Below are positions 37,753 through 48,127 of a DNA stretch of 64,000 nt, piece by piece. The position numbers and the translations under genes are program-made. The stretch comes from Bacillus sp. (in: firmicutes) (GTDB lineage: Bacteria > Bacillota > Bacilli > Bacillales > Bacillaceae_J), in the NCBI GenBank assembly GCA_012842745.1, contig DUSF01000035.1:372001-436000 (forward strand), written 5' to 3'. Under the pieces are notes generated by a model that worked only from the letters and a program-made list of their open reading frames with translations, ran no database searches and was not told the DNA's origin. Within the stretch, counting starts at the first letter, position 1, and every line of letters starts with the position of its first letter.

Positions 37753-38712
37753 ATGCAAGAGAATGTAAAAACGATCAATTTACAATTACAGACTTTAAAT
37801 GAAGCACTATCTTTATTTGGGACTGAAGATCGGAATTTAAAAATGATGGAAGAAAAGCTTCAGCTTTCAATTGTCACAAGAGGTGAATCTGTGAATGTGT
37901 CTGGCAATCCTGAAGCTCTCCAGCTTGCAGAAATGGTTTTGCTTGCTCTGTTGAAGGTCATTAGGAAAGGTGCCAGTATTTCAGAACGTGATGTAGTGTA
38001 TGCAATTGAATTAGCCCAAAAAGGCATTATAGACGAATTTGAAGAATTATATGAACAAGAAATTACGAAAAATGCGAAAGGCAAATCAATCCGTGTCAAA
38101 ACATTAGGTCAAAGAAAATATGTTTCATCTATAAAAGCGGATGACTTAGTATTCGGAATTGGTCCTGCTGGTACTGGGAAAACGTATATTGCCGTCGTTA
38201 TGGCTGTTGCTGCATTAAAAGGGGGCCGCATTAAACGGATTATCTTGACAAGACCTGCGGTCGAAGCGGGTGAGAGTCTTGGCTTTTTACCTGGTGATTT
38301 AAAAGAAAAGGTTGATCCTTATTTACGTCCTTTATATGATGCCTTACATGATGTTTTAGGTACAGACCAAGTGGCAAGGTTAATCGAAAGAGGAACAATT
38401 GAAATTGCCCCGTTAGCTTATATGCGTGGTCGAACATTAGACGATTCATTCGTTATCTTGGATGAAGCGCAAAATACAACACCAGAACAAATGAAAATGT
38501 TTTTAACTAGATTAGGCTTTGGTTCTAAGATGGTCATTACGGGTGACATTACCCAAGTAGATCTTCCAAAAGGAGTGAAATCAGGCTTAAGTATTGCAAG
38601 AGAGATATTGAAAGATATTTCAGGAATATCTTTCATTTATTTGGAGCAATCCGATGTTGTTCGCCATCCATTAGTACAAAAAATTATAAGTGCATACGAG
38701 GGCCTAAAATAA
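37753..38712 (+). CDS. phoH: PhoH family ATPase
   Basis: 319 aa. P-loop ATPase: Walker A GPAGTGKT near residue 137, Walker B FVILDEAQN near 237, GSKMVITGDITQVDLP near 260. N-terminal KH-like segment. PhoH-family proteins are linked to RNA metabolism and lie beside ybeY in many genomes, as here with two genes between. Ends in a composite terminator. Confidence 0.94.
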   Translation: MQENVKTINLQLQTLNEALSLFGTEDRNLKMMEEKLQLSIVTRGESVNVSGNPEALQLAEMVLLALLKVIRKGASISERDVVYAIELAQKGIIDEFEELYEQEITKNAKGKSIRVKTLGQRKYVSSIKADDLVFGIGPAGTGKTYIAVVMAVAALKGGRIKRIILTRPAVEAGESLGFLPGDLKEKVDPYLRPLYDALHDVLGTDQVARLIERGTIEIAPLAYMRGRTLDDSFVILDEAQNTTPEQMKMFLTRLGFGSKMVITGDITQVDLPKGVKSGLSIAREILKDISGISFIYLEQSDVVRHPLVQKIISAYEGLK

Positions 38713-38720
38713 AATATAAG

Positions 38721-38812
38721 AGGGCTGTCTCACCAGTGTCTGGCATCACACGAAAACATCACAACTGCACTAGTTGTATACGATGCCCGATACTTATGAG
38801 ACAGCCCTTTTC
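38721..38812 (+). terminator. Composite multi-stem terminator after phoH (family B repeat)
   Basis: Perfect 12-bp outer stem AGGGCTGTCTCA (38721-38732) / TGAGACAGCCCT (38797-38808), inner GTGTCTGGCATC / GATGCCCGATAC with two mismatches, and apical ACAACT / AGTTGT; T-run follows. A three-tier structure like that at 33054. Confidence 0.82.
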
Positions 38813-38847
38813 TAACAAATGCTTTTTAAATGTAGAGGAGAACGACC

Positions 38848-40980
38848 ATGAATACATTTAATCAATTGTTTAAACAAATAAAAAATCATAAGTTTATACC
38901 AGTGTTATTATTTATAACAATTGCCGCAATTTTATATGTGTCAATGTATTCGAATATTCGCCCAGAAAAAGTAGACCTTCGCCTTTTTTCAGTTGCTAAG
39001 AAAGATATCCTCTCCCCGATAACGATAGAGGATATTGAAGCAACCGAGGAAAAAAAGCAAGAAGCTGTTTTAGAAGTAGATGACCAGTATATTTTAAAAG
39101 CGGATTATGCAGAAAACCGTGTAGAAATCATTTTGGCTATTTTTGACGCAGTGAGTGCAGTTAAATCTGAGAAAGTTGATGATAGTCAAAATCCAGCCAT
39201 TATAGAGGAAAGCATTCCACTAGAGAAAAAAGTAGATTTACTTAAGGAAATGATTCCACTAGAACTTCAAGGTCAGCTTTCTGACAAAAACTTAGAAACG
39301 TTGCTAACGGTCTCACCAGGACTGTTAGATAGTGCTAAAGGTACAACGACTACGTTGATAAAACAAATCATGGGGCAACCAATAAAGGTCGGCGAAGAGG
39401 ACAGGCAGAAAGAAATTGTCTCAGAAGAAATCAATAAGGTGAATCTACCGGAAAATATAAAAAGCGTGATGGTCGCAATTGCCCAATATGCGATTATTCC
39501 TAATTATGTTTATGACATCAAGGGCACCGAAGCAAAGCGCCAAGCAGCAATGGATAAAGTAAATCCAGTAAAAATTAGAGCAGGTCAAGTTCTCGTAAAA
39601 GAAGGACAAGTGATTGACCGCGAGATGTTTAAACAATTAGCGCTTGTTGGTTTGTTAGAAGAACAAGTAAATCCAAACATATTTATTGGTTTGGCCCTTT
39701 TTGTATTCCTTTTAACTAGTATCGTAGCTTATTATGTAAAAGATGTCGGCTCAAAAGAACGGATTATGTATGTTTTAATCTTTGCATTAACTATTTTATT
39801 AATGAAGGGAATTAGTTTATTCCGGTTAGAAGTAGAAATAGGCTATATTTTTCCGGCAGCGATGGCCACAATGTTAATAAAGGTTCTGCTTAAAGAAAAA
39901 TTAGCTGTTATTTCAAGTATCGTTTTTTCAATTTGCGGCAGTATTATTTTTAATGTAGAAATGCTCGGGAAATTTAATTTTTCCCTTGGTGTTTATTTTT
40001 TAATTAGTGGCATTGCTGGTATCATTTTTATTAGTGAACGCCATTATCGTTCGAAAATTTTAAAAGCAGGACTGTACGTGTCCGTCATTAATATGGTTGC
40101 CATTACGGGATTGTTTATGATTAGAAATGGTCATGTAACAAGCTTGGAAATTGGGACGTACTTGTTATTTGCATTTTTATCAGGCTTTATATCAGCTGTA
40201 TTAACATTAGGATTAATGCCTGTTTTCGAAGCTTGGTTTGGCCTGTTATCAATGATTAAGCTAATCGAGTTATCAAGTCCCAATCATCCGTTATTACGAA
40301 AAATTTTACTTGAAACGCCTGGGACGTACCATCATAGCATTATGGTTGCCAACCTTTCCGAAGCAGCCTGTGAGACGATTGGTGCCAACGGTTTTTTAGC
40401 AAGAGTAGGGGCTTATTATCATGATATTGGCAAAACAAAGCGTCCCCATTTTTATATCGAAAACCAGATGAATATCGAAAATCCGCACGATACTATATCG
40501 CCGCAGTTAAGTAAAACAATTATAACGGCACACCCTTATGACGGGGCAGAACTGTTGCGGGAATATAAAATTCCGAAAGAAATTATTGATATCGCGGAAC
40601 AGCATCATGGTACAACGCTATTAAAATATTTTTATTTTAAAGCGAAGGAGCAATCAGATGATATAATAGAGTCAGATTTCAGATATCCGGGGCCTAAAGC
40701 ACAATCAAAAGAGGCTGTCATCGTTGGTCTTGCTGATAGTGTTGAGGCGGCAGTAAGGTCGCTATCAAACCCGACACCACAAAAAATTGAAAATTTAGTA
40801 CGGAGTATATTAACGGATCGCCTTCAGGATGGTCAGTTTGATGAATGTGATATTACGCTTAAAGAGCTTGATTTGGCAGCAAAATCAATTTGTGAAACAT
40901 TAAAGGGAGTTTTCCACTCAAGAATCGAGTATCCTGATGCGAAGCAAATGAAGAAAGAGAAGAAGGTGAGAGAAGCATGA
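38848..40980 (+). CDS. pgpH: PgpH, cyclic-di-AMP phosphodiesterase (7TMR-HD)
   Basis: 710 aa (YqfF in B. subtilis). N-terminal TM, extracellular 7TMR-HDED domain (about 45-270), seven TM segments (about 275-460), and a cytoplasmic HD domain: TYHHSIMVA near 495, the metal-binding HD in YYHDIGKTKRP near 527, TAHPYDGAELL and AEQHHGTTLL. Hydrolyses c-di-AMP to pApA, so affects osmolyte and cell-wall control. Confidence 0.95.
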   Translation: MNTFNQLFKQIKNHKFIPVLLFITIAAILYVSMYSNIRPEKVDLRLFSVAKKDILSPITIEDIEATEEKKQEAVLEVDDQYILKADYAENRVEIILAIFDAVSAVKSEKVDDSQNPAIIEESIPLEKKVDLLKEMIPLELQGQLSDKNLETLLTVSPGLLDSAKGTTTTLIKQIMGQPIKVGEEDRQKEIVSEEINKVNLPENIKSVMVAIAQYAIIPNYVYDIKGTEAKRQAAMDKVNPVKIRAGQVLVKEGQVIDREMFKQLALVGLLEEQVNPNIFIGLALFVFLLTSIVAYYVKDVGSKERIMYVLIFALTILLMKGISLFRLEVEIGYIFPAAMATMLIKVLLKEKLAVISSIVFSICGSIIFNVEMLGKFNFSLGVYFLISGIAGIIFISERHYRSKILKAGLYVSVINMVAITGLFMIRNGHVTSLEIGTYLLFAFLSGFISAVLTLGLMPVFEAWFGLLSMIKLIELSSPNHPLLRKILLETPGTYHHSIMVANLSEAACETIGANGFLARVGAYYHDIGKTKRPHFYIENQMNIENPHDTISPQLSKTIITAHPYDGAELLREYKIPKEIIDIAEQHHGTTLLKYFYFKAKEQSDDIIESDFRYPGPKAQSKEAVIVGLADSVEAAVRSLSNPTPQKIENLVRSILTDRLQDGQFDECDITLKELDLAAKSICETLKGVFHSRIEYPDAKQMKKEKKVREA

Positions 40981-41441
40981 TTATAGATTTTATTGATGAA
41001 CATCATTTTATAGAAGAAGAAGAGAAAGATGAAATTGAAAAATTATTAATATTTGCAGCAAAAAAGGAAAAGATTGACCGAGATGCAGAGCTTTCGATTA
41101 CGTTTGTTGATAATGAAGAAATTCAAGAAATCAATCGCATTTACCGAGGAAAAGATCAGCCAACCGATGTCATTTCTTTTGCAATGGAAGAAATGGGTGA
41201 AGGGGAAATACCGATTCAGGGGGATGCTTTACCAACTATTCTCGGTGACATTATCATTTCTATCCCTAAAACAAAGGAGCAAGCAGAGGAATATAACCAT
41301 AGTCTCATGAGAGAACTCGGCTTTTTAACAATCCATGGCTTTTTGCATTTGTTAGGTTATGATCATATGGAAAAAGAAGATGAAGAAATCATGTTTAGTA
41401 AACAAAAGGAAATTTTAGATGAATATGGCCTCCATCGTTAA
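40977..41441 (+). CDS. ybeY: Endoribonuclease YbeY
   Basis: 154 aa. Zinc-binding motif H-x3-H-x5-H seen as HGFLHLLGYDH near residue 120. Metal-dependent RNase for 16S rRNA 3' maturation and ribosome quality control. Overlaps pgpH by 4 bp (ATGA) and dgkA by 23 bp. Confidence 0.95.
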   Translation: MIIDFIDEHHFIEEEEKDEIEKLLIFAAKKEKIDRDAELSITFVDNEEIQEINRIYRGKDQPTDVISFAMEEMGEGEIPIQGDALPTILGDIIISIPKTKEQAEEYNHSLMRELGFLTIHGFLHLLGYDHMEKEDEEIMFSKQKEILDEYGLHR

Positions 41442-41811
41442 AGAAATGAAGCGACTCCTAGCAAGTTTTTCGTATGCTACTCAGGGACTATTACACGTTA
41501 TAAAAAAAGAACGAAATATGCAGATACATTTAACGATTGCATGCATCGTTCTTTTTTTCGCTTACTTTTTCTCTGTATCTAAGCTTGAATGGATTGTTAT
41601 TCTCCTCTGCATCGGGATTATGCTTAGTCTTGAATCTCTCAACACAGCAATTGAACGAACAGTTGATTTATGCACGGAGGAAATCAAGCCCCTTGCCAAG
41701 CAGGCAAAGGATGTGGCAGCGGGAGCTGTTTTTGTTTTTGCGATTATATCTGTTATCATAGGATTAATTATTTTTTTAAAACCATTATTAATTTTTTTGA
41801 ATTTTGTGTAA
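41419..41811 (+). CDS. dgkA: Diacylglycerol/undecaprenol kinase
   Basis: 130 aa, three TM helices and the family signature E-S-L-N-T-A-I-E-R-T (LSLESLNTAIERTVDL) near residue 72. In Gram-positives this enzyme mainly phosphorylates undecaprenol. ATG at 41419 has AAAGGA at good spacing inside the ybeY end. Confidence 0.94.
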   Translation: MNMASIVKEMKRLLASFSYATQGLLHVIKKERNMQIHLTIACIVLFFAYFFSVSKLEWIVILLCIGIMLSLESLNTAIERTVDLCTEEIKPLAKQAKDVAAGAVFVFAIISVIIGLIIFLKPLLIFLNFV

Positions 41812-41855
41812 ACCTTTTCTTTGATATTGCTGAAAACAAATTCAATTTGGTGTAA

Positions 41856-43197
<1,342 letters not shown>

Positions 43198-43312
43198 TGT
43201 GAACCTTGTAATTTACAGCATTTCACTAACATTAAATGAATAGGATCGGTCAAGCTAATTGTAGAGAGTGTTAAAAAAGTTAGTTCTTAAAAATCGAAAG
43301 GTGGGGTTTCTT

Positions 43313-43456
43313 GTGATTGATTTTACCTGGAAAATCTTTACCCAAACTGGTAATTTGGAAACGTATCTTCTTATGAAAGAGATTGAAAGGGAATTTCAAG
43401 AAACTGTTGAAAATTATTTTAACCAGCTTAGCGAAATAGATTCTCCTTTATCTTGA
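43313..43456 (+). CDS. yqzL: YqzL family small protein
   Basis: 47 aa: starts M(V)IDFTWKIFTQTGNLETYLL and ends SEIDSPLS; B. subtilis YqzL (MLDFTWKFFSQTGNIETYLL...) is the same family in the same place, between era and recO. GTG start with AGGTGGGG upstream. Function unknown. The frame runs upstream to 43268, but that part is not conserved. Confidence 0.9.
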   Translation: MIDFTWKIFTQTGNLETYLLMKEIEREFQETVENYFNQLSEIDSPLS

Positions 43457-43528
43457 CCCCATTTACTGTATAAATATCGGCTGCATAATAAACGAAAAAA
43501 ACATATATAAAAGTGGATGGTGTCAAAA

Positions 43529-44272
43529 TTGTTACGTAAAGTTGAAGGTATTATCATCCGAACGAATGATTACGGAGAAACAAATAAAATTGTAACATTG
43601 TTTACAAGAGAAATGGGTAAAATTGGTGTGATGGCTCGTGGTGCAAAAAAAACACAAAGCAGATTAACCTCCGTATCACAATTATTTATCCATGGTCACT
43701 TTTTAGTACAAATAGGTGCTGGTTTAGGTACTATGCAGCAGGGTGAAATGATATCATCCTTTCGAGCGCTTAGGGAAGATTTATATAAAGCTGCTTATGC
43801 AGCCTATATCGTTGAACTTACCGATAAGCTTACAGAAGAGAAAAAAACAAATCCTTATTTATTTGAGCTTCTTTATCAAACATTACATTTTATGAATGAA
43901 GGAATCGATCTAGACATATTAACTTATATTTATGAAATGAAAATGCTGAATATTGCAGGCATTTATCCAAAACTAGATGGCTGCGTTTGTTGTTCAAAAG
44001 CGCAAGGGAAATTCGCCTTCTCAATTAGAGAAGGCGGTTTTGTATGTCATCGTTGTTTTCATCTTGACCCGAATCGAATCCAAATTTCGCAATCAACCGT
44101 CCGCTTGTTACGACTTTTTTATTATTTTGATATACATCGTCTTGGCAAAATTTCAGTCAAGGATGCGACGAAAAAGGAACTTAAGTTAGTCATTTCATCA
44201 CTCTATGATGAGTATGCTGGATTATCCCTTAAATCAAAACGCTTCCTCACACAACTTGATTTGCTTAAATAA
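43529..44272 (+). CDS. recO: DNA repair protein RecO
   Basis: 247 aa. N-terminal OB fold ([21 protein letters not shown]), central helical domain and a zinc finger (CVCCSKA ... CHRC). Loads RecA on SSB-coated ssDNA with RecR. I prefer the TTG at 43529 because it aligns with the B. subtilis start; an in-frame ATG at 43517 adds four residues and cannot be excluded. In B. subtilis glyQ-glyS follow; here they do not. Confidence 0.92.
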   Translation: MLRKVEGIIIRTNDYGETNKIVTLFTREMGKIGVMARGAKKTQSRLTSVSQLFIHGHFLVQIGAGLGTMQQGEMISSFRALREDLYKAAYAAYIVELTDKLTEEKKTNPYLFELLYQTLHFMNEGIDLDILTYIYEMKMLNIAGIYPKLDGCVCCSKAQGKFAFSIREGGFVCHRCFHLDPNRIQISQSTVRLLRLFYYFDIHRLGKISVKDATKKELKLVISSLYDEYAGLSLKSKRFLTQLDLLK

Positions 44273-44390
44273 TTTCATAAATAATACATACTTATTTTTC
44301 ATTTTAGTAAAATGAGCTATAATAAATATATCAATAGTATAACCTATTTATTACAAAATTCTGTTGTGTCGTGCTTTATCATCGAAGGTG

Positions 44391-45030
44391 GTGAGTAAAA
44401 ATAGAACTTAACAACCGTCAAGAAAAAATTTTGCAGATAGTCAAGGATAATGGGCCGATTACAGGCGAACAAATAGCGGATCAATTAAATTTAACAAGGG
44501 CAACACTTAGACCTGATTTAGCTATTTTAACAATGGCTGGATATTTAGAGGCTAGGCCCAGGGTAGGTTATTTTTATACAGGAAAAACAGGCTCGCAATT
44601 ATTAACAGAGAAAGTAAAGAAATTACAAGTTTACCAGTATCAATCGATGCCTGTTGTTGTTGATGAAGGAGTTTCTGTCTATGATGCTATTTGTACAATG
44701 TTCCTTGAAGATGTGGGGACATTGTTCGTCGTTGATAGGAACTCCTTATTAGTGGGTGTTCTTTCAAGAAAGGATTTATTGCGTGCAAGTCTAGGAAAAA
44801 CAAACTTAGAAGCCATCCCTGTTAATATTATTATGACAAGAATGCCGAATATTACCTTTTGCCAAAAAGAAGACTTTATTATCGAAGTTGCAGAAAAAAT
44901 TATTGAAAAACAAATTGATGCGGTCCCTGTCGTAAAAGTTTCAGGAAAAGGATATGAAGTTATTGGTCGGCTCACAAAAACGAATATGACAAAAGTATTG
45001 TTGGATATTGCTAAAGATGAACTTATTTAA
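44391..45030 (+). CDS. ccpN: Transcriptional repressor CcpN, with an apparent frameshift at its start
   Basis: CcpN (YqzB) represses gapB and pckA under glycolytic conditions. Clear features: N-terminal HTH (GPITGEQIADQLNLTRATLRP) and two CBS domains (MFLEDVGTLFVVD; IIEKQIDAVPVVKV). The expected start GTG-AGT-AAA-ATA-GAA-CTT is broken by one extra A in the A5 run at 44397-44401: from the GTG at 44391 translation stops after six codons, and the conserved frame (IELNNRQEKIL...) begins after a TGA without a normal start. The first usable start in frame is the TTG at 44431, which drops about ten conserved residues. It is either a sequence error, a real lesion, or unusual initiation. Followed by ppsR. 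Confidence 0.85.
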
Positions 45031-45087
45031 CATTCATTATTTTCTAAGCTATAAATAAAATAAATATACAGAAAGGAATGGGGGCAT

Positions 45088-45897
45088 TTGAACAACGCCA
45101 ATGTTTATATTGTTTCCGATTCAGTTGGGGAAACAGCTGAGCTTGTAGTAAAAGCTGCTGCAAGTCAATTTCATTCATTTGACTTAACGATAAAACGGAT
45201 CCCATATGTGGAAGATACCGGTACACTAAGTGAAGTTATTTCTCTAGCAAAAGAAAATCAAGCAATCATTGCTTTTACATTAGTTGTTCCTAGTATGAGA
45301 GAATTTTTAATAACAGAGGCCGATCGATTAGGAATTCCAACGGTTGATATTATAGGTCCAATGGTAGAGCAGATGCAAAAAAACTATAAGAGAAAACCGA
45401 GAGAAGAACCAGGATTAGTTCGTCAACTGGATGAAGATTATTTCAAAAAGGTGGAAGCGATTGAATTTGCCGTTAAATATGATGATGGCAGGGATCCACG
45501 TGGGATTTTGCGGGCAGATATTGTCCTTTTAGGTGTATCAAGGACATCGAAAACACCGTTATCTCAATATTTAGCGTTAAAACGTTTAAAGGTTGTGAAC
45601 ATCCCAATCGTACCGGAGGTTGAAGCACCAGAAGAATTGTTCCAAATTCCGAAAGAACGTATTTTTGCTTTGAAAATTACACCGGAAAAGCTTAACAATA
45701 TTCGTAAGGAACGGTTAAAATCACTTGGTTTAAGTGATACGGCAAGCTATGCAAATATTGAGCGTATAAAAGAAGAACTTCATTATTTTAATAAACTAGT
45801 TGAAAAAATCGGCTGTGGAGTGATTGATGTCTCCAATAAAGCAGTTGAAGAAACAGCAAATGTCATTTTAAGTATTTATGGAAAGAAAATGCTGTAA
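45088..45897 (+). CDS. ppsR: PPDK/PEP synthase regulatory protein (DUF299)
   Basis: 269 aa (YqfL in B. subtilis). Bifunctional ADP-dependent kinase / Pi-dependent pyrophosphorylase family with [11 protein letters not shown] at the N-terminus and the P-loop-like [11 protein letters not shown] near residue 150. In B. subtilis it modulates CcpN activity, and the two genes form one operon, as here. TTG start after GGAATGGGGG. Confidence 0.92.
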   Translation: MNNANVYIVSDSVGETAELVVKAAASQFHSFDLTIKRIPYVEDTGTLSEVISLAKENQAIIAFTLVVPSMREFLITEADRLGIPTVDIIGPMVEQMQKNYKRKPREEPGLVRQLDEDYFKKVEAIEFAVKYDDGRDPRGILRADIVLLGVSRTSKTPLSQYLALKRLKVVNIPIVPEVEAPEELFQIPKERIFALKITPEKLNNIRKERLKSLGLSDTASYANIERIKEELHYFNKLVEKIGCGVIDVSNKAVEETANVILSIYGKKML

Positions 45898-45953
45898 AAA
45901 ACCTCAGGAGTATCTGGCATTCATATGATAGCCGATACTTCTTGAGGTTTTTT
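45897..45953 (+). terminator. Terminator after ppsR (family B-related)
   Basis: Outer stem AAAAACCTCA / TGAGGTTTTT and inner AGTATC-GGC / GCC-GATACT. The inner part recalls the GTCTGGCATC / GATGCCCGATAC module at 38736-38793. The gap 45954-46285 that follows holds the promoters and small ORF described separately. Confidence 0.8.
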
Positions 45954-46029
45954 TCTTTGCATCTAGAAATTGAAATAATTTTATATTACAATAAAAAATT
46001 GTGATTAAAATAAATATTTAGGTTTATAC

Positions 46030-46057
46030 TTGACAATGAAAGAATAAACTATATTAG
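46030..46057 (+). promoter_or_regulatory. Probable SigA-type promoter of the dnaG-sigA operon
   Basis: TTGACA at 46030-46035, 16-base spacer, TATTAG at 46052-46057, in an AT-rich region. Confidence 0.5.
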
Positions 46058-46121
46058 TAAGACTTACAAATAAAGCATATCTTTCGACAAAAATCAAAAT
46101 AATAAAATAGTTTAAAGTAAG

Positions 46122-46147
46122 AAGGATTCTATGAAGGGATGTAGAAT
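46122..46147 (+). promoter_or_regulatory. Possible SigH promoter ahead of dnaG-sigA
   Basis: AAGGATTCT followed after 10 bases by GTAGAAT resembles the SigH consensus (RNAGGAWWW and RNNGAAT). A SigH promoter for the sigA operon is known in B. subtilis. The first part also reads as a ribosome binding site for the small ORF at 46131, so the call is tentative. Confidence 0.35.
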
Positions 46148-46229
46148 AAAGAAAGATGGTGAAAAGTTAGAAAGCATTTTGCAAAAACATTTTAAAAAAT
46201 TTGTCGAAAATTGCAGGGAAATTGAATAG
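46131..46229 (+). CDS. Possible 32-aa small ORF ahead of dnaG
   Basis: ATG with AAGGA upstream; sequence MKGCRIKKDGEKLESILQKH then FKKFVENCREIE. Lysine- and glutamate-rich and likely helical, with two Cys. Not recognised. It lies where yqxD is found in B. subtilis but is unrelated in length (YqxD is about 160 aa). May be a chance frame in the dnaG leader. Confidence 0.35.
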   Translation: MKGCRIKKDGEKLESILQKHFKKFVENCREIE

Positions 46230-46285
46230 GGAGATAGAATTAATTATTATAGAAAGTAGAATAATGAAGTAGATGGTGATGTAAA

Positions 46286-48100
46286 ATGGGAAATCGTATT
46301 CCCGAAGAAACCATTGAAGAAATTCGAAATAAAGTAGACATTGTTGATGTAATTAGTGAATATGTTCAGCTAAAAAAACAAGGTCGAAATTATTTTGGTC
46401 TATGTCCTTTTCATGGCGAAAAAACGCCTTCTTTTTCTGTTTCCGCGGAAAAGCAAATTTATCATTGTTTTGGTTGTGGTGCCGGTGGTAATGTCTTTTC
46501 ATTTTTAATGAATATTGACAACTGCTCTTTTTTTGAGGCTGTATCTGCTTTAGCTACTAAATTACATATTAATCTTCCTATTAAAAGCGAAGCAGACTAT
46601 GCTCCGGGGCAATCTCAAGACTATGCGGAAATGTTTCGGGCCCATGAGCTATTACAAAAATTGTACCATCATTTTCTAGTAAATACAAAAGAAGGTAGTG
46701 AAGCGCTTCAGTATTTACAGAAAAGGGGATTTACGGAGGAGGCCATTACTAGATTTCAAATAGGCTATGCACCGAATACTTGGGATGTGGCAGCAAGGTT
46801 TTTGGATAAAAGAGGATTTAATCTGTATGAAATGGATAAAGCTGGCCTTATTGCAAGAAGGGAAAGCGATGGGACGTATTTTGATCGGTTTCGCAATCGG
46901 ATTATGTTCCCGATTTGGGACCATCAAGGCAGGACGATTGCTTTTGGTGGAAGAATTCTTTTTGAAGGGGAGCCGAAATACTTAAACAGCCCCGAAACGA
47001 GAATTTTCAATAAGAGTAAAACGTTATATGGATTGCATTTGGCGAGGGCGGAGATACGAAAAAAAGAGCAGATCATCTTGTTTGAAGGATATGTAGATGT
47101 TATTAGCGCGTATCTTGCAGGGGTAGAAAATGGGGTCGCTTCATTAGGCACATCGCTGACGGACGAACAGGCGCGAATCATTCGCCGAAATACAGGTAGC
47201 GTCGTCATTTGCTATGACGCGGATGACGCTGGAATAAACGCAGCTTACCGTGCGACAACAATTTTGACTAATGCTGGGTGCACCGTTCGGGTTGCAAAAC
47301 TGCCAGAAGGTTATGATCCTGATGAATACATCCAAACGTATGGAAAAGAAAGTTTTCATAAGAAAGTTGTTGGAACAAGCCAACCATTGATGGCCTTTAA
47401 GCTTGATTTTTTAAAAAGAGGGAAAAATCTAAATGATGAAGGTGAACTTTTTGCTTATATAGAAGAAGTACTAGCGGAAATAAGCACCCTTCCAAAAGCG
47501 GTGGAAAGAGACCGCTATTTGAGGCAATTATCCGATGAATTTTCCATTTCCTTAGATGCTTTAAAAAGTGAGCAATATCAAATTTATAGAAGATTAAGAA
47601 AAAACAAGGATATTTCAGCTTTTAATCGAAATAATAATAACAACTACCCAAAGACAATAATTGCGAAAAAGAAACTTTTACCTGCTTATCATAATGCAGA
47701 AAGAATCATACTCGCCCATATGTTGAGGAATGAAGAAATCACTAATCAAATAAAGGAACAAATTGGTTGTTCCTTTAACATAGATGTTCATAATGCAATT
47801 GCTCTCTTTATTTATGGTTATTATGAAGAAGGAAATTCTCCAAGTATAGGGGCGATTCTGCAAAGGATTGAGGATGAAGAGCTTAAGAGAATTGTTTCTG
47901 AGTTAGCGATGTTAGACATCAATATTGATATTTCTGACGAGGAACTATCAGATTATGTGAAACAAGTGTTGAATTATCCAAATTGGTTAAAAATAAAAGA
48001 ACTCGAAATAGAGAAGGTAGCGGCCGAGAAAGAGCAGGATTTTATCAAAGCAGCACAGCTTGCTATGAAGATGATCAAAATGAAAAAGGAATTGAAATAG
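46286..48100 (+). CDS. dnaG: DNA primase
   Basis: 604 aa. N-terminal zinc-binding domain (CPFHGEKTPSF ... CFGCGAGG, residues about 40-66), Toprim catalytic core with FEGYVDVISA near 268 and CYDADDAGINAA near 310, C-terminal helicase-binding domain. Synthesises RNA primers. ATG at 46286 after GATGGTGATG. First confirmed gene of dnaG-sigA. Confidence 0.96.
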   Translation: MGNRIPEETIEEIRNKVDIVDVISEYVQLKKQGRNYFGLCPFHGEKTPSFSVSAEKQIYHCFGCGAGGNVFSFLMNIDNCSFFEAVSALATKLHINLPIKSEADYAPGQSQDYAEMFRAHELLQKLYHHFLVNTKEGSEALQYLQKRGFTEEAITRFQIGYAPNTWDVAARFLDKRGFNLYEMDKAGLIARRESDGTYFDRFRNRIMFPIWDHQGRTIAFGGRILFEGEPKYLNSPETRIFNKSKTLYGLHLARAEIRKKEQIILFEGYVDVISAYLAGVENGVASLGTSLTDEQARIIRRNTGSVVICYDADDAGINAAYRATTILTNAGCTVRVAKLPEGYDPDEYIQTYGKESFHKKVVGTSQPLMAFKLDFLKRGKNLNDEGELFAYIEEVLAEISTLPKAVERDRYLRQLSDEFSISLDALKSEQYQIYRRLRKNKDISAFNRNNNNNYPKTIIAKKKLLPAYHNAERIILAHMLRNEEITNQIKEQIGCSFNIDVHNAIALFIYGYYEEGNSPSIGAILQRIEDEELKRIVSELAMLDINIDISDEELSDYVKQVLNYPNWLKIKELEIEKVAAEKEQDFIKAAQLAMKMIKMKKELK

Positions 48101-48127
48101 TTGGAATTATTGGAAGGAGGGGAACTA

